64,000 nucleotides of DNA from Gammaproteobacteria bacterium (GCA_028293765.1 JAQGOG010000008.1:1-64000), one strand, 5' to 3'. Positions 49,845-59,204 are shown, numbered from the stretch's first letter. Notes: generated by a model from the letters alone, not told the origin. A program made the numbers and translations.

Positions 49845-50440
49845 TTAAAGGCCCTTTCTTCTGTCACCACCGCATCGAGCCGGACGTCGTGGGCGGCGAA
49901 AGTGATTCGTTCGACTTGCTGGAATGAATAGGCGAGGCCCACGAGGCGCGGTGCATGCCACACGGTTCGCCAGCGGCGGAATTCGAAAGCGCGATCGTAG
50001 TAGCCGCCGCCCATCCCGAGTCGCACGCCGCAGGAGTCGAAGCCCACCAGCGGCAGGAACACTACATCGAGCCAGCGAGCACCGATTGTGAGAGCGCTTT
50101 CAGGCTCCTCGATCCCCAACCGGTTGCGCCGCTGCCGGCCTGTCAGTTCCACGAATCGCATCTTGCGGCCCAATGAGTGGCGGTCGATACGCGGTACATA
50201 GATCCGGCAATCACGGCGGCGCGCGAGTGCAATGAGCGGCGCGGTATCCAGTTCGGAAGGAAGGGATGCGTATACGGCGATGCGCAAGCCAGAACTGAGG
50301 GGAAAGTGGCGATCGACGTTGCGGGCAACGAGTTGGGCGGCGCGCACGCGCTCGCTTTTCGGCACGCTCCGGCGCCGGGCGCGCAGCGACGCTCGCAATG
50401 ACTTGCGGGCATCGATCGGCGTGGAATTAAGAAGCGTCAC
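49829..50440 (-). CDS. 5-formyltetrahydrofolate cyclo-ligase
   Basis: 5-FCL (YgfA) recycles 5-formyl-THF to 5,10-methenyl-THF. The 203-residue form from GTG at 50440 begins VTLLNSTPIDARKSLRASLR and contains VFLPLVGFDSCGVRLGMGGGYYDR. A longer open frame runs through the 6S RNA and is not protein-like. The GTG lies within the last seven bases of 6S RNA. In E. coli ssrS and ygfA are co-transcribed in this order. 5-formyl-THF forms as a by-product of glycine/serine one-carbon metabolism, which links it to the gcv genes. Confidence 0.93.
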   Translation of the reverse strand: MTLLNSTPIDARKSLRASLRARRRSVPKSERVRAAQLVARNVDRHFPLSSGLRIAVYASLPSELDTAPLIALARRRDCRIYVPRIDRHSLGRKMRFVELTGRQRRNRLGIEEPESALTIGARWLDVVFLPLVGFDSCGVRLGMGGGYYDRAFEFRRWRTVWHAPRLVGLAYSFQQVERITFAAHDVRLDAVVTEERAFKCAIG

Positions 50441-50624
50441 CCGCAGATGCCGGTGCGAACCGTTGCTCTCGGACCAGAGCAACAAGTGGGACGAGCTGCG
50501 GCAGGTAAGGCTTTCCGCTCGGAGCGCGGACTTGCACAATTCTGCCTACAACCCATTGTCCCTGGGTGTAACAACTTAGGGCCCGAGGATACCCGGTACG
50601 CTTGTCGAACACCGCAGGCGACGC
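50434..50624 (-). ncRNA. ssrS: 6S RNA
   Basis: 6S RNA mimics an open promoter and binds sigma-70 RNA polymerase. The 191-nt segment between zapA and 5-FCL has a closing stem (5' GCGTCGCCTGCGG with 3' GGCATCTGCGGGTGACGC, about 13 pairs). The core phrase CCGAGCGGAAAGCCTTA corresponds to E. coli CCGAGAAGCCTTA. A 7-bp hairpin, TTGCTCT/AGAGCAA, is followed by CGGTTCGC before the 3' stem. Length and synteny match. The ends are set by the stem and are uncertain by a few bases. Confidence 0.88.
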
Positions 50625-50715
50625 CACAAGTCACTCTACACGAACCCTGCACGACGCGCAGGACCTGCGCATGGATCGGTAACCAGCGAACCTCCGGCGT
50701 GGCCAGGACGCCGAC

Positions 50716-51033
50716 TTAGAGTTCGAGTTGCTGGCCCTTCTCGATGGCGCCTTCGACGCGCTCGCGCAAGGCGCGTACGCGGCCGCCCACCTCGCTCTCA
50801 ACCTTCGCATCGTGGTTCTTGAGGCGCAGCAGCTCGTTCGCGAGGTTGAGCGCCACCATGACGGCGATCCGGTCGAGACCAACGACCTTGCCGCTGTCGC
50901 GGATTTCGCGCATGCGGCTGTTCAGGAATTCGGCGGTATCGAGGAGCGCGGTGCGTTCCTCGTAGGGACAGGCGATCACGTACTCTTTTTCCATGATCCG
51001 CACGCTGACGCGTGCCTGGTCTTGCTGGCTCAT
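50716..51033 (-). CDS. zapA: Cell-division protein ZapA
   Basis: ZapA bundles FtsZ filaments at midcell. The 105-residue protein has the globular head (VSVRIMEKEYVIACPYEERTALL) and a C-terminal coiled coil (about 55-105). Its start overlaps the stop of the upstream coiled-coil gene by four bases (ATGA). 6S RNA and 5-FCL follow. Confidence 0.95.
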   Translation of the reverse strand: MSQQDQARVSVRIMEKEYVIACPYEERTALLDTAEFLNSRMREIRDSGKVVGLDRIAVMVALNLANELLRLKNHDAKVESEVGGRVRALRERVEGAIEKGQQLEL

Positions 51034-51260
51034 GAGCCGTGCTCCAGAGTTTTCAGGCGGCCGATCATGGCTTCGACGCGAGTACGGACCTGTTCGTTCT
51101 TATGTAGAAGCGAAGCGCGCTCGCCCGCCAGCGACTCGTGTCGTTGGCGCAACGCGCGATTCTCTTCCTTGAGGTGATCCACGGTCGCGACCAGTTCTTC
51201 GATTCGCTTGGCGAGGCGCATCAGCTCGAGATCGAGCTGTGTTTTTGGGGTGTCGCTCAT
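51030..51260 (-). CDS. ZapB-like coiled-coil protein (TIGR02449 family)
   Basis: The 76-residue protein is one long coiled coil with leucine heptads (LMRLAKRIEELVATVDHLKE, then ENRALRQRHESLAGERASLL). The position directly before zapA is standard for TIGR02449 proteins, which resemble ZapB and probably act in the divisome. Binding to ZapA is inferred. It is divergent from ygfB. Confidence 0.88.
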   Translation of the reverse strand: MSDTPKTQLDLELMRLAKRIEELVATVDHLKEENRALRQRHESLAGERASLLHKNEQVRTRVEAMIGRLKTLEHGS

Positions 51261-51346
51261 GCACCGGGACTATAGAGAGCCCCGCGCACCGGTGCAAATC
51301 GAGCGCCAAACGGAGCCCCCGCGCCTTCAGGCATAATGCCCTACAA

Positions 51347-51904
51347 ATGAACCTGGCAACCTACACCGAGATCCAGCGGGTCCTCACGGACGAGCGCTCA
51401 ATGACAGACGCCGCCGAGGCGCACGGGACGCTCGCCGGCTGCCTGTGCGCCGCCATCGGCTATCGGTTCGAGGACTGGTTGCTCGAGATCCTTCCGGAAG
51501 GGCGTGCGGATTCGCTTGCGAAAGCGGCGCTGCGCGAACTGTATCTCGAGACTTCCGGATCGCTCGAGGGGTCCGACATGGAGTTCGACCTTCTTCTGCC
51601 CGAAGACGAGGCGTCGCTCGACACGCGTACGGTCGCCCTCGCGCAGTGGTGTCAGGGTTTTCTCTATGGCCTCGGCGGCAGCGCCATCCAGGATGCGAGT
51701 GGGTTGCCCGGGGAGATCGGAGAGATTGTGCGCGACCTCACAGAAATCACTCGTGTCGGGGTCGACAGCGGACAGAGCGAGGAGTCGAACGAGAGCGCCT
51801 ACGCCGAGCTCGTTGAGTTCGTGCGTGTGGGCGTGCAGCTGGTTTTCGAGGAGCTAGGCCCGTTACGAGATCAACCGTCATCGCCCGGCGCGCCTTTGCA
51901 TTGA
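51347..51904 (+). CDS. ygfB: UPF0149 family protein YgfB
   Basis: YgfB-family proteins are of modest size; in Pseudomonas YgfB modulates AmpD expression. The 185-residue protein has the family pattern EAHGTLAGCLCAAIG, ALAQWCQGFLYGLG and YAELVEFVRVGVQLVFEEL. The ATG at 51347 lies nine bases after CATAAT, a likely -10 box, giving a very short leader. The stop overlaps the pepP start (TTGA). Confidence 0.93.
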   Translation: MNLATYTEIQRVLTDERSMTDAAEAHGTLAGCLCAAIGYRFEDWLLEILPEGRADSLAKAALRELYLETSGSLEGSDMEFDLLLPEDEASLDTRTVALAQWCQGFLYGLGGSAIQDASGLPGEIGEIVRDLTEITRVGVDSGQSEESNESAYAELVEFVRVGVQLVFEELGPLRDQPSSPGAPLH

Positions 51905-53226
51905 AGGATCCGAAGTCCGTTGCGAGAGACGAGTTCGCACGCCGCCGCCGCCAACTGATGCGCCTGATGGGGCGCGACTCCATTGCCATTCTGCCGGCCG
52001 CACCGGTTCGGCAGCGCAATAACGATGTCGAATATGCGTATCGCCAGGACAGTGACTTTTACTACCTGACTGGCTTTGGTGAGCCAGAAGCCGTTGCCGT
52101 GCTCATCCCGGGCCGCGAGCAGGCGGAATACATCCTGTTTGTGCGCGACAGGGATCCCAAGCGAGAAGCTTGGGACGGGCGCCGTGCGGGACCGGAAGGC
52201 GCGACCCGCGATCACGGCGCAAATGACGCGTTCCCGATCGCTGACATCGACGAGATCCTGCCGGGGCTCCTCGAGAATCACACCAAAGTGTTCTACGCGA
52301 TGGGCGTGTACGCGGAGTTCGATCAGCGGGTCGTCGGTTGGGTCAATGGCCTGCGGACGCTCTCGCGGAACGGACGCAATCTGCCGCAGGAGCTCATAGC
52401 GCTCAATCACGTGCTGCATGACATGCGGCTCTACAAATCACGCACCGAGATCGAGCTCATGCGCGAGTCGGCGCGCATCGCGGCCCAGGCACATGTGCGA
52501 GCCATGCGTTTTTGCCGCCCGGGGCGACGGGAATACGAGGTGATGGCGGAGCTCGTCCATGAGTTTCGGCGTCATAACGCCGACACGTCCTATCACCCCA
52601 TCGTCGGCGGTGGCGCGAATAGCTGCGTCCTGCACTATCGGGACAACAACCAGGCGCTGAATGACGGCGACCTGCTGCTGGTAGATGCCGGCTGCGAATA
52701 CGAGTGTTACGCCTCGGATATCACGCGCACGTTCCCTGTGAACGGGCGCTTCACACCCGAGCAACGGGCGGTTTACGAGATCGTGCTCGAAGCGAATCGC
52801 GCCGCCATTGCCCAGGTACGTCCCGGTAATCACTGGAACGATCCGCATGCGGCCGCCGTCAAAGTCGTTACGCAGGGCCTGGTGAAGCTGGGCTTGTTGA
52901 AGGGCCGCGCGGCGAAACTCGAGCGCGACGGCGCGTATCGCCGCTTCTTCATGCACCGGACCGGCCATTGGCTGGGCATGGACGTTCACGACGTGGGCGA
53001 CTACAAGGTCGGTGATGAGTGGCGCGTGCTCGAGCCGGGGATGGCGATGACGATCGAGCCCGGTATCTACATTCCGGGGGGTTCCCGCGGGGTGCCGAAG
53101 CGGTTTCACAATATCGGCGTTCGCATCGAAGACGATGTCGTGGTCACCAAGACGGGAGTGGAAGTCCTTACGGCGAACGCGCCTAAGGGCGTGGATGAGA
53201 TCGAAGCCTTGATGGCGCAAGGGTGA
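51901..53226 (+). CDS. pepP: Xaa-Pro aminopeptidase PepP
   Basis: PepP removes N-terminal residues before proline. The 441-residue protein has a creatinase-type N-domain and the pita-bread domain with its dinuclear metal ligands: two Asp in LLLVDAGCEYECYASDITRT, His in HRTGHWLGMDVHD, Glu in TIEPGIY, and Glu in GVRIEDDVVV. The start codon is TTG in a four-base overlap with ygfB. Its place before ubiH is conserved. Confidence 0.95.
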   Translation: MKDPKSVARDEFARRRRQLMRLMGRDSIAILPAAPVRQRNNDVEYAYRQDSDFYYLTGFGEPEAVAVLIPGREQAEYILFVRDRDPKREAWDGRRAGPEGATRDHGANDAFPIADIDEILPGLLENHTKVFYAMGVYAEFDQRVVGWVNGLRTLSRNGRNLPQELIALNHVLHDMRLYKSRTEIELMRESARIAAQAHVRAMRFCRPGRREYEVMAELVHEFRRHNADTSYHPIVGGGANSCVLHYRDNNQALNDGDLLLVDAGCEYECYASDITRTFPVNGRFTPEQRAVYEIVLEANRAAIAQVRPGNHWNDPHAAAVKVVTQGLVKLGLLKGRAAKLERDGAYRRFFMHRTGHWLGMDVHDVGDYKVGDEWRVLEPGMAMTIEPGIYIPGGSRGVPKRFHNIGVRIEDDVVVTKTGVEVLTANAPKGVDEIEALMAQG

Positions 53227-53232
53227 GGATGC

Positions 53233-54567
53233 ATGCCTGACTCTTTGGACGTCGATGTAGCGATCGTCGGCGGAGGCATGGTCGGGGCGAGCCTTGCGCT
53301 CGGCCTGCAGGACCTCGGTATCGATGTGTTACTCGTGGAGGGGACTGCGCCTGGTTCGAGCGCGCAATCGAGTTTCGACGAGCGTACGACCGCGCTCGGT
53401 AATGCCAGCCGCCGGATCTTCGAGGGGCTGGGCGTGTGGGCGGACATCGCGACCCAGGCCGCGCCGATCCGCACGATCCATGTTTCGGACGCCGGTCGAT
53501 TCGGGTTCGCGCGCTTGCGGGCCGAAGAGCAGGGGATCGACGCGTTCGGTTACGTCGTGGCCAACAGGGTCATCGGTGCGGCTCTTTGGCAAAAGCTGAC
53601 GTCTTCAAAAGGTATCGTGCTTCGGGTCCCAGCACGGCCCGAAGGGGTCGCCATCAGTGCCGATGGAGTTCAGTTCACGGTTGTCAGTGACGCGGGGGCG
53701 CGTGAACGCGTGTCTGCGCGGCTTGTCGTGGCCGCCGATGGGGCGCACTCATCTGTCCGTGCTGCTGCTGGCATCGAAGCGGAAGTTGAGGACTACGACC
53801 AGGTCGCAATCGTCGCGAACGTCGCCGCGGATCATCCGCACGATGGCACGGCGTATGAGCGGTTCACGCCATCGGGGCCGATCGCAGTGCTTCCGCTTTA
53901 TGACGGCACCTATGGGGTTATCTGGTCGTGTCGACCTCAGGATGCGGCGGGAGTCCTGTTGCTCAACGACGACAGCTACATGCGGGAGCTGCAAACGAGG
54001 TTCGGCTGGCGTGCTGGGCGGTTTGTGCGGGCGGGCGGGCGCGCCTCGTATCCGTTGAAGCTCACGCGCGCCGCTACCACCACTGCGACCCGCACTGTGT
54101 TGATCGGGAACGCCGCACAGGCGCTGCACCCGGTTGCCGGACAGGGGTTCAACCTCGGCCTGCGAGACGCGGCCATGCTCGCCGAGGTCATTGCGAATGC
54201 GGGGGTCGGCCTACCGGCCGCCGGCGTACCGGGCGCCGTGCACACGGGGGCCGACCAACCCGGTGCGCGTGACACTCACACGTCCGGTTCCACTACTCGA
54301 GTCGACGTGGGCGCGCCGGATCTGATTCATCGATTTGCGGAGTGGCGCGCGAGCGATCGCACCGGAGTGGTGCGCTTTACCGATGGGCTCGTGAAGTTGT
54401 TTGGTGATACGCGTCCCGGCATGGGCCTGTTACGCAACCTCGGCTTACTGATGTTCGACCTCGCGCCTCCCGCGAAGAGCGCGCTCGCGCGGGTGAGTGC
54501 CGGCTTCGGAGGACCCACGCCACGGCTTGCGCGCGGACTTCCTGTCAGGGAGGGTGAGCGCTCGTGA
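53233..54567 (+). CDS. ubiH: Ubiquinone-synthesis FAD monooxygenase UbiH
   Basis: UbiH hydroxylates C6 of the quinone ring in ubiquinone synthesis. The 444-residue flavoprotein has the GxGxxG dinucleotide fold (VAIVGGGMVGASLALGL), DG motif (VVAADGAHSSVRAAAG) and GD motif variant LIGNAAQALHPVAGQGFNLGLRD split across the FAD site. Residues about 324-361 are an Ala/Gly/Pro/Thr-rich insertion (GVPGAVHTGADQPGARDTHT and following) between two conserved helices. Note that the usual GD is GN here. The order pepP-ubiH-ubiI is conserved. Confidence 0.93.
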   Translation: MPDSLDVDVAIVGGGMVGASLALGLQDLGIDVLLVEGTAPGSSAQSSFDERTTALGNASRRIFEGLGVWADIATQAAPIRTIHVSDAGRFGFARLRAEEQGIDAFGYVVANRVIGAALWQKLTSSKGIVLRVPARPEGVAISADGVQFTVVSDAGARERVSARLVVAADGAHSSVRAAAGIEAEVEDYDQVAIVANVAADHPHDGTAYERFTPSGPIAVLPLYDGTYGVIWSCRPQDAAGVLLLNDDSYMRELQTRFGWRAGRFVRAGGRASYPLKLTRAATTTATRTVLIGNAAQALHPVAGQGFNLGLRDAAMLAEVIANAGVGLPAAGVPGAVHTGADQPGARDTHTSGSTTRVDVGAPDLIHRFAEWRASDRTGVVRFTDGLVKLFGDTRPGMGLLRNLGLLMFDLAPPAKSALARVSAGFGGPTPRLARGLPVREGERS

Positions 54568-55979
54568 CAGATGTTCTCGACGTGCTCGTCATAGGAGGAG
54601 GGCCGGTTGGTGCCTGCATGGCAGCGCTGCTCGTACGCGAGACTGCTAGCGGTGGGGTCCCCTTGCGAGTTGCTGTGCTCGAGCCGAAGCGGTCGCACAT
54701 GCCAGCGAGTGATTCGCCCATAGACCCTCGTGTCGTGGCAATCGCGCGTTCCAGCGAGCGCATCGCCACGGTCGCTGGCGCCTGGGAAAGTATCAGTGCC
54801 CGGACAGTCGGTTCCCTCGATGTAGACCGCCGTGCTGATGCGGCACGCGCACGCGCGACTCGGCCCTCGCCGGCGATAACGGAAGAGGCAACAGCGGCAG
54901 AGTCCATGGGGGCCAGGCCAGTAACGCAGGCGACGGCGGTACAGGCGAGCGACGTTGGCCTGCCTCGGGTGAGTCCATACGAGCGCATGCGTATTTGGCA
55001 TGAAAGCATTTCACCTACGTCGCCGGGAGCGCTCGTGTTCGACGCGGCGGACGTTGGAGAGCCCAATCTGGGGTACATCGTCGAGAATCGGGTACTTCAG
55101 GCAGCGCTGCTGGATGCGTTTGCAGAAGGCGGCGGCCGGATCGAGCCGGCGCAACTCGTCGCCCTCGAGATCGGCGCCGAGTATGTGAACGTTGAAACAA
55201 CCGGCGGCGCGATTGCGGCGCGGCTTGTGATCGGAGCCGATGGAGCGCAGTCGGCGGTCAGGGAAGCTGTAGGCCTCACTGTGGAAGCCTCTGACTACCG
55301 CCAGACGGCGATCGTCGCGACGGTAGCTACAGAGCGCTCGCATGAGAAGACGGCATGGCAGCGCTTTATGCGCCATGGGACGCTTGCATTCCTACCTCTC
55401 GCTGATGGAACGAGCTCGATCGTGTGGTCCGCAGACGATGACGTTGCACGCGCGCTGCTCGCCGCTTCTCCAACTGAGTTCGCCTTAGAGCTGGATCGCG
55501 CTTTTGACCTGGCTCTTGGTGCGACTCGACTCGTGAGTGAGCGGGCGTCATTTCCGTTGCGACATCTCGCGGCTCATCGTTACGTGGCTCAGCGTGTGGC
55601 GCTGATTGGCGATGCCGCGCACGTCGTGCATCCGTTGGCGGGGCAGGGCGTAAATCTGGGCCTCCTCGATGCGGCGGCACTGGCGCAGCTGCTGATCGAT
55701 GCCCGTCGAGAGCGGGAGGATCCCGGTGCACTGCGCGTACTGCGGCAGTACGAGCGGTGGCGCAAGAGTGAGGTGGCTTTCATGAGCTCAGCGATCGACG
55801 CGTTCGATCGCTTTCTCGCGCACGGGACCGGTCCGCTCTCGCGGGTCGCGCAATACGGGCTGGGGTGGGTTAACCGCAGTCAGGAGCTCAAGCGGTTCTT
55901 CATCGGCCGCGCGCTTGGGACGGCGGGTGAACTGCCTCGAGCTGCGCAAAGGTCCGCGCGCGTCGACCGTCTCGGTTAG
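54564..55979 (+). CDS. ubiI: Ubiquinone-synthesis FAD monooxygenase (UbiI/VisC type)
   Basis: This UbiH-family paralogue is probably the C5-hydroxylase. The 471-residue protein has VLVIGGGPVGACMAALL, VIGADGAQSAVREAVG and LIGDAAHVVHPLAGQGVNLG. Residues about 80-134 are an insertion of 55 residues rich in Ala, Arg, Thr and Ser, before the conserved PRVSPYERMRIWHES. The GTG overlaps the ubiH stop by four bases. UbiI versus another ring hydroxylase is judged by position. Confidence 0.9.
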   Translation: MTDVLDVLVIGGGPVGACMAALLVRETASGGVPLRVAVLEPKRSHMPASDSPIDPRVVAIARSSERIATVAGAWESISARTVGSLDVDRRADAARARATRPSPAITEEATAAESMGARPVTQATAVQASDVGLPRVSPYERMRIWHESISPTSPGALVFDAADVGEPNLGYIVENRVLQAALLDAFAEGGGRIEPAQLVALEIGAEYVNVETTGGAIAARLVIGADGAQSAVREAVGLTVEASDYRQTAIVATVATERSHEKTAWQRFMRHGTLAFLPLADGTSSIVWSADDDVARALLAASPTEFALELDRAFDLALGATRLVSERASFPLRHLAAHRYVAQRVALIGDAAHVVHPLAGQGVNLGLLDAAALAQLLIDARREREDPGALRVLRQYERWRKSEVAFMSSAIDAFDRFLAHGTGPLSRVAQYGLGWVNRSQELKRFFIGRALGTAGELPRAAQRSARVDRLG

Positions 55980-56062
55980 CCGAATGAGCGACGCCCGCCG
56001 GGCGCCAGCGTCGAGTTGGTCCGCCGTCCGCACAGGCGCTGTGCCATCGCGCTCGAACAGTC

Positions 56063-56401
56063 TCAGTTGAGCGGGATGCGGTCGATCTTGGCGGCGCAGA
56101 TGAAATCGTTGTCCGACAGCCCCTGGATCGCGTGGGTCGTGAACAGGACCCGGCAATAGTTGTAGCCGACCTCGAGATCGGGGTGGTGGTCCTCGATGTT
56201 GGCGACGTGCGCGAGCGCGTTCACGAAGCTCATCGTGCGGTAGAAGTCTTTGAACGCGAACTCGCGGCGAATCGCGTGAGCGTCAGCGGTGAGCTTCCAG
56301 TCGGTCGTAAGCTCTTCGAGCAACTTTTCGGACGCGCTGCGCGTGAGGGGTGCGACGCCCCCTTCGCACGACTTGCATTTCCGTTGCGCGAGATCGGTCA
56401 T
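56063..56401 (-). CDS. phhB: Pterin-4a-carbinolamine dehydratase
   Basis: PhhB regenerates tetrahydrobiopterin-type cofactors and is a dimerisation cofactor in some systems. The 112-residue protein has the catalytic signature [20 protein letters not shown] in which the histidines bind the pterin. Its ATG overlaps the ispG stop by four bases, an uncommon partner. No phenylalanine hydroxylase is in the window. Confidence 0.94.
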   Translation of the reverse strand: MTDLAQRKCKSCEGGVAPLTRSASEKLLEELTTDWKLTADAHAIRREFAFKDFYRTMSFVNALAHVANIEDHHPDLEVGYNYCRVLFTTHAIQGLSDNDFICAAKIDRIPLN

Positions 56402-57663
56402 GCGGGCTCTATCGCCGCGCTTTCGGTCGCCGCGTTCTTGGGAACGTAGCTGCGCTTCACGTACTGCTCGACGATCTCCTGAAATTCTTCGGCGATGCGG
56501 TCACCCTTGAGGGTGACGTCCTTTGCGCCATCCACGTAGACAGGCGCGATGGGGCGCTCGCCCGTACCGGGAAGGCTGATGCCGATGTTGGCGTGCTTGC
56601 TTTCGCCCGGGCCATTCACGACGCAACCCATGACGGCGACGGTCATGTCCTCGACCCCGGTGTATTGCCGCCGCCATTCGGGCATGCGATGGCGGATGTG
56701 CGATTGAATGCGTTGTGCGAGCTCCTGAAAGAACGTGCTCGTGGTGCGACCGCAGCCGGGGCAGGCGATGACCATGGGAGTGAAGGAGCGCAGGCCCATC
56801 GTCTGCAGAATCTCCTGTGCGACGATCACTTCCTGCGTACGGTCGCCGCCCGGATCGGGAGTCAGCGAGACGCGGATGGTGTCGCCAATGCCTTTCTGCA
56901 GCAGGACCGCCATGCCAGCGGTGGAGGCCACGATTCCTTTTGACCCCATCCCGGCCTCGGTGAGCCCGAGGTGCAACGGATAGTCGCAGCGGTTGGCGAG
57001 GTCGCCGTAGATCGCGATGAGGTCCTGCACTCCGCTCACCTTGGCGGAGAGAATGATTCTGTCGCGGGGCATGCCCAGGTCAACCGCGCGTTGCGCGCTC
57101 TCGAGCGCGGACAGCACGACCGCGTTACGCATGACCTGCTGTGCCGTCAGCGGTTGTGCACTAGCGGAGTTTTCATCCATCAGGCGGGTCAGCAGGTCCG
57201 AATCGAGACTGCCCCAGTTGACGCCGATGCGGACCGGCTTGCCGTACCGGCAGGCCGTGTCAATCATCTCGGCGAACTGCGGATCGCGTTTGCTGCCGCG
57301 GCCGACGTTGCCCGGGTTGATGCGGTACTTCGCGAGCGCCTCGGCGCAGCCTGGGTGTTCGCGCAAGAGTTTGTGACCGTTGAAATGGAAGTCCCCGATC
57401 AGTGGCACCCGCACGCCCTGGCTTTCGAGCCGCTCGCGGATAGGGGCGACGGCTGCCGCGGCTTCGCTGGTGTTAACCGTCACTCGCACGAGCTCCGAGC
57501 CGGCGCGGGCGAGGGCTTTGACCTGCTGGACCGTGCCCTCTATGTCGGCCGTATCCGTGTTCGTCATGGATTGCACGACGATGGGGGCGTTACCGCCGAC
57601 GCGCACGGAGCCAATGGAGACCTGCAGGGAGGAACGGCGAGCCTGAGAATTGGGGATAGACAT
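56398..57663 (-). CDS. ispG: 4-hydroxy-3-methylbut-2-en-1-yl diphosphate synthase IspG
   Basis: IspG is the [4Fe-4S] enzyme of the MEP isoprenoid pathway. The 421-residue protein has the N-terminal TIM barrel ([20 protein letters not shown]) and a C-terminal cluster domain with CPGCGR and [12 protein letters not shown]. There is a short Ala/Glu tail. phhB is co-transcribed downstream. ispG is divergent from the glycine-cleavage operon. Confidence 0.97.
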   Translation of the reverse strand: MSIPNSQARRSSLQVSIGSVRVGGNAPIVVQSMTNTDTADIEGTVQQVKALARAGSELVRVTVNTSEAAAAVAPIRERLESQGVRVPLIGDFHFNGHKLLREHPGCAEALAKYRINPGNVGRGSKRDPQFAEMIDTACRYGKPVRIGVNWGSLDSDLLTRLMDENSASAQPLTAQQVMRNAVVLSALESAQRAVDLGMPRDRIILSAKVSGVQDLIAIYGDLANRCDYPLHLGLTEAGMGSKGIVASTAGMAVLLQKGIGDTIRVSLTPDPGGDRTQEVIVAQEILQTMGLRSFTPMVIACPGCGRTTSTFFQELAQRIQSHIRHRMPEWRRQYTGVEDMTVAVMGCVVNGPGESKHANIGISLPGTGERPIAPVYVDGAKDVTLKGDRIAEEFQEIVEQYVKRSYVPKNAATESAAIEPA

Positions 57664-57740
57664 AAGAAGAGTCCCGCGAACGATGGGCCAATTCTACCTT
57701 GGTTGCCGGGCGTCGTAGCGCAGGGCTTGTAAAGTGCCCT

Positions 57741-57770
57741 TTAGCGGGGCCTGCGCCGAGCTGCTATGAT
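57741..57770 (+). promoter_or_regulatory. Putative promoter of the glycine-cleavage operon
   Basis: TATGAT at 57765-57770 is a good -10, with a weak TTAGCG at 57741-57746 (18-bp spacing). Transcription would start near 57777, just before the riboswitch. Confidence 0.5.
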
Positions 57771-57795
57771 CCACCCGCCTGCTCAATACAGTCTG

Positions 57796-57993
57796 TTCGG
57801 AGAGAGTCCGGCCCATGCCGGAACGCCGAAGGCGCAAGTTCCGCCCGGAAACGCTCAGGCACACGAACGGCAGACTGCGGAAAATCGTTATTTTCCGTGC
57901 GGGCTCTGGAGAGTGGTGGACATCTATTCATGTCCACCCACCGAAGGGGAGCGGCGCTTAAGGCGCCTGATCTCTCAGGTCACAGGACAGAGG
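57796..57993 (+). promoter_or_regulatory. Tandem glycine riboswitch
   Basis: Two glycine aptamers lie in series upstream of gcvT. The first (about 57796-57878) has GGAGAGAGTCCGG, GCCGAAGGCGCAA and AAACGCTCAGGCA. The second (about 57903-57993) has CTGGAGAGTGG, CACCGAAGGGG and CTGATCTCTCAGG-like sequence with GGACAGAGG. A CGGAAAA/TTTTCCG hairpin fills the linker. In known cases glycine binding turns on gcv expression. Confidence 0.95.
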
Positions 57994-58033
57994 GGCGGCA
58001 GATGCACTCGCGTGGCGTCTGCCGCCTTTTTTT
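57994..58033 (+). terminator. Intrinsic terminator of the glycine riboswitch
   Basis: GGCGGCAGA (57994-58002) pairs with TCTGCCGCC (58018-58026), followed by seven Ts. Its 5' arm follows immediately after the last bases of the second aptamer, so glycine binding probably prevents its formation. Confidence 0.9.
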
Positions 58034-58068
58034 GTCGCGGACTTCGCTTTGGCGAGACCGGAGGACCT

Positions 58069-59157
58069 GTGGGAAGACAGACCCCTTTATTTCAGCTGCA
58101 CCAGGAGCTAGGCGCCCGCATCGTCGATTTCGGCGGGTGGGACATGCCGGTGCAATACAGCTCCCAGATCGGTGAACACCACGCCGTGCGCCGTGCGGCC
58201 GGCGTCTTCGACGTCTCTCATATGTGCGTCATCGATCTGAAAGGCGGGCGGGTGCGCCCGTTCCTGCGCACCCTCCTTGCCAATGATGTAGACAAGCTCA
58301 CCCGTCCGGGCAAGGCTCTCTATACATGCATGCTCGACGAGTCGGGCGGCGTGCTCGACGACCTCATCGTGTACTTTTTATCAGACTCCGGGTTCCGGGT
58401 AGTCGTGAATGCCGGCACGCGTGACAAGGATCTGGCCTGGATCCGCCGCCACGCCCGCGAGTTCGACGTCGGGGTGCTCGAGCGGGCCGAGCTTGCCATG
58501 CTGGCGATTCAAGGACCCGAGGCGCGCACCAAAGCGGCGAAACTGCTTTCGCGAGTGGGCGCCGCTACCGCACTCGAGCTGGATACCTTCGTCGGCCGCG
58601 AAATCGAGGGTTGGTTCGTGGCTCGCACGGGTTACACCGGCGAGGACGGCTTCGAGGTCATGATGCCCGCATCCGACGCAGAGCGTGTCTGGCGCGAGTT
58701 GAACTCGCTCGGCGTTGCTTCGTGCGGCCTCGGTGCGCGCGACACGTTGCGCCTCGAAGCCGGTATGAATCTGTATGGCAACGACATGGATGAAAGGACG
58801 CACCCCTTCGAGTCAGGGCTCGCGTGGACCGTTGCCATGGAGCCGCGCGACCGTCCTTTCATCGGTCGCGCAGCGCTCGAAGCCGTCAAGGCGCAAGGCT
58901 CATCGCGCAAGCTCGTCGGCCTGCTGCTGGAAGATCGCGGCGTACTGCGCAGTCATCAGAAAGTGGTAGTGCCGGGAGTAGGCGAAGGCGAGATCACGAG
59001 CGGTACGTTTTCCCCAACCCTCGAGCGCTCCATTGCGTTCGCCCGGGTGCCCGCGGGCACCGCCCAGCAGGTGCAGGTCGACATCCGCGGCAAGCTTCTC
59101 AACGCGCGCGTCGTGAAGCCGCCGTTCGTGCGATTCGGTCAAGTCCTGGTGCGTTAG
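58069..59157 (+). CDS. gcvT: Glycine cleavage system T protein (aminomethyltransferase)
   Basis: GcvT moves the one-carbon unit from H-protein-bound aminomethyl to THF. The 362-residue protein begins at GTG with GGAGG four bases upstream and reads [20 protein letters not shown], then [20 protein letters not shown]. Further family motifs are [10 protein letters not shown] and [16 protein letters not shown] frame open from 57766 runs through the riboswitch and is not coding. First gene of gcvT-gcvH-gcvPA-gcvPB. Confidence 0.96.
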   Translation: MGRQTPLFQLHQELGARIVDFGGWDMPVQYSSQIGEHHAVRRAAGVFDVSHMCVIDLKGGRVRPFLRTLLANDVDKLTRPGKALYTCMLDESGGVLDDLIVYFLSDSGFRVVVNAGTRDKDLAWIRRHAREFDVGVLERAELAMLAIQGPEARTKAAKLLSRVGAATALELDTFVGREIEGWFVARTGYTGEDGFEVMMPASDAERVWRELNSLGVASCGLGARDTLRLEAGMNLYGNDMDERTHPFESGLAWTVAMEPRDRPFIGRAALEAVKAQGSSRKLVGLLLEDRGVLRSHQKVVVPGVGEGEITSGTFSPTLERSIAFARVPAGTAQQVQVDIRGKLLNARVVKPPFVRFGQVLVR

Positions 59158-59204
59158 CCGCGCAAGCTTCCGCGCAAACACTCCATCAATCTCGGAGATT
59201 CTCG

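Noticed and set aside
50441-50539. N-terminal extension of 5-FCL
   Set aside because: The frame passes through 6S RNA and has no similarity to the family.
54107-54112. UbiH GD-motif change (GN instead of GD) as an inactivating mutation
   Set aside because: The flanking FAD-site residues are intact and the gene is otherwise complete, so one substitution does not justify calling it broken.
57766-58068. N-terminal extension of gcvT from the ATG at 57766
   Set aside because: That ATG is part of the -10 box and the frame passes through the riboswitch and terminator.
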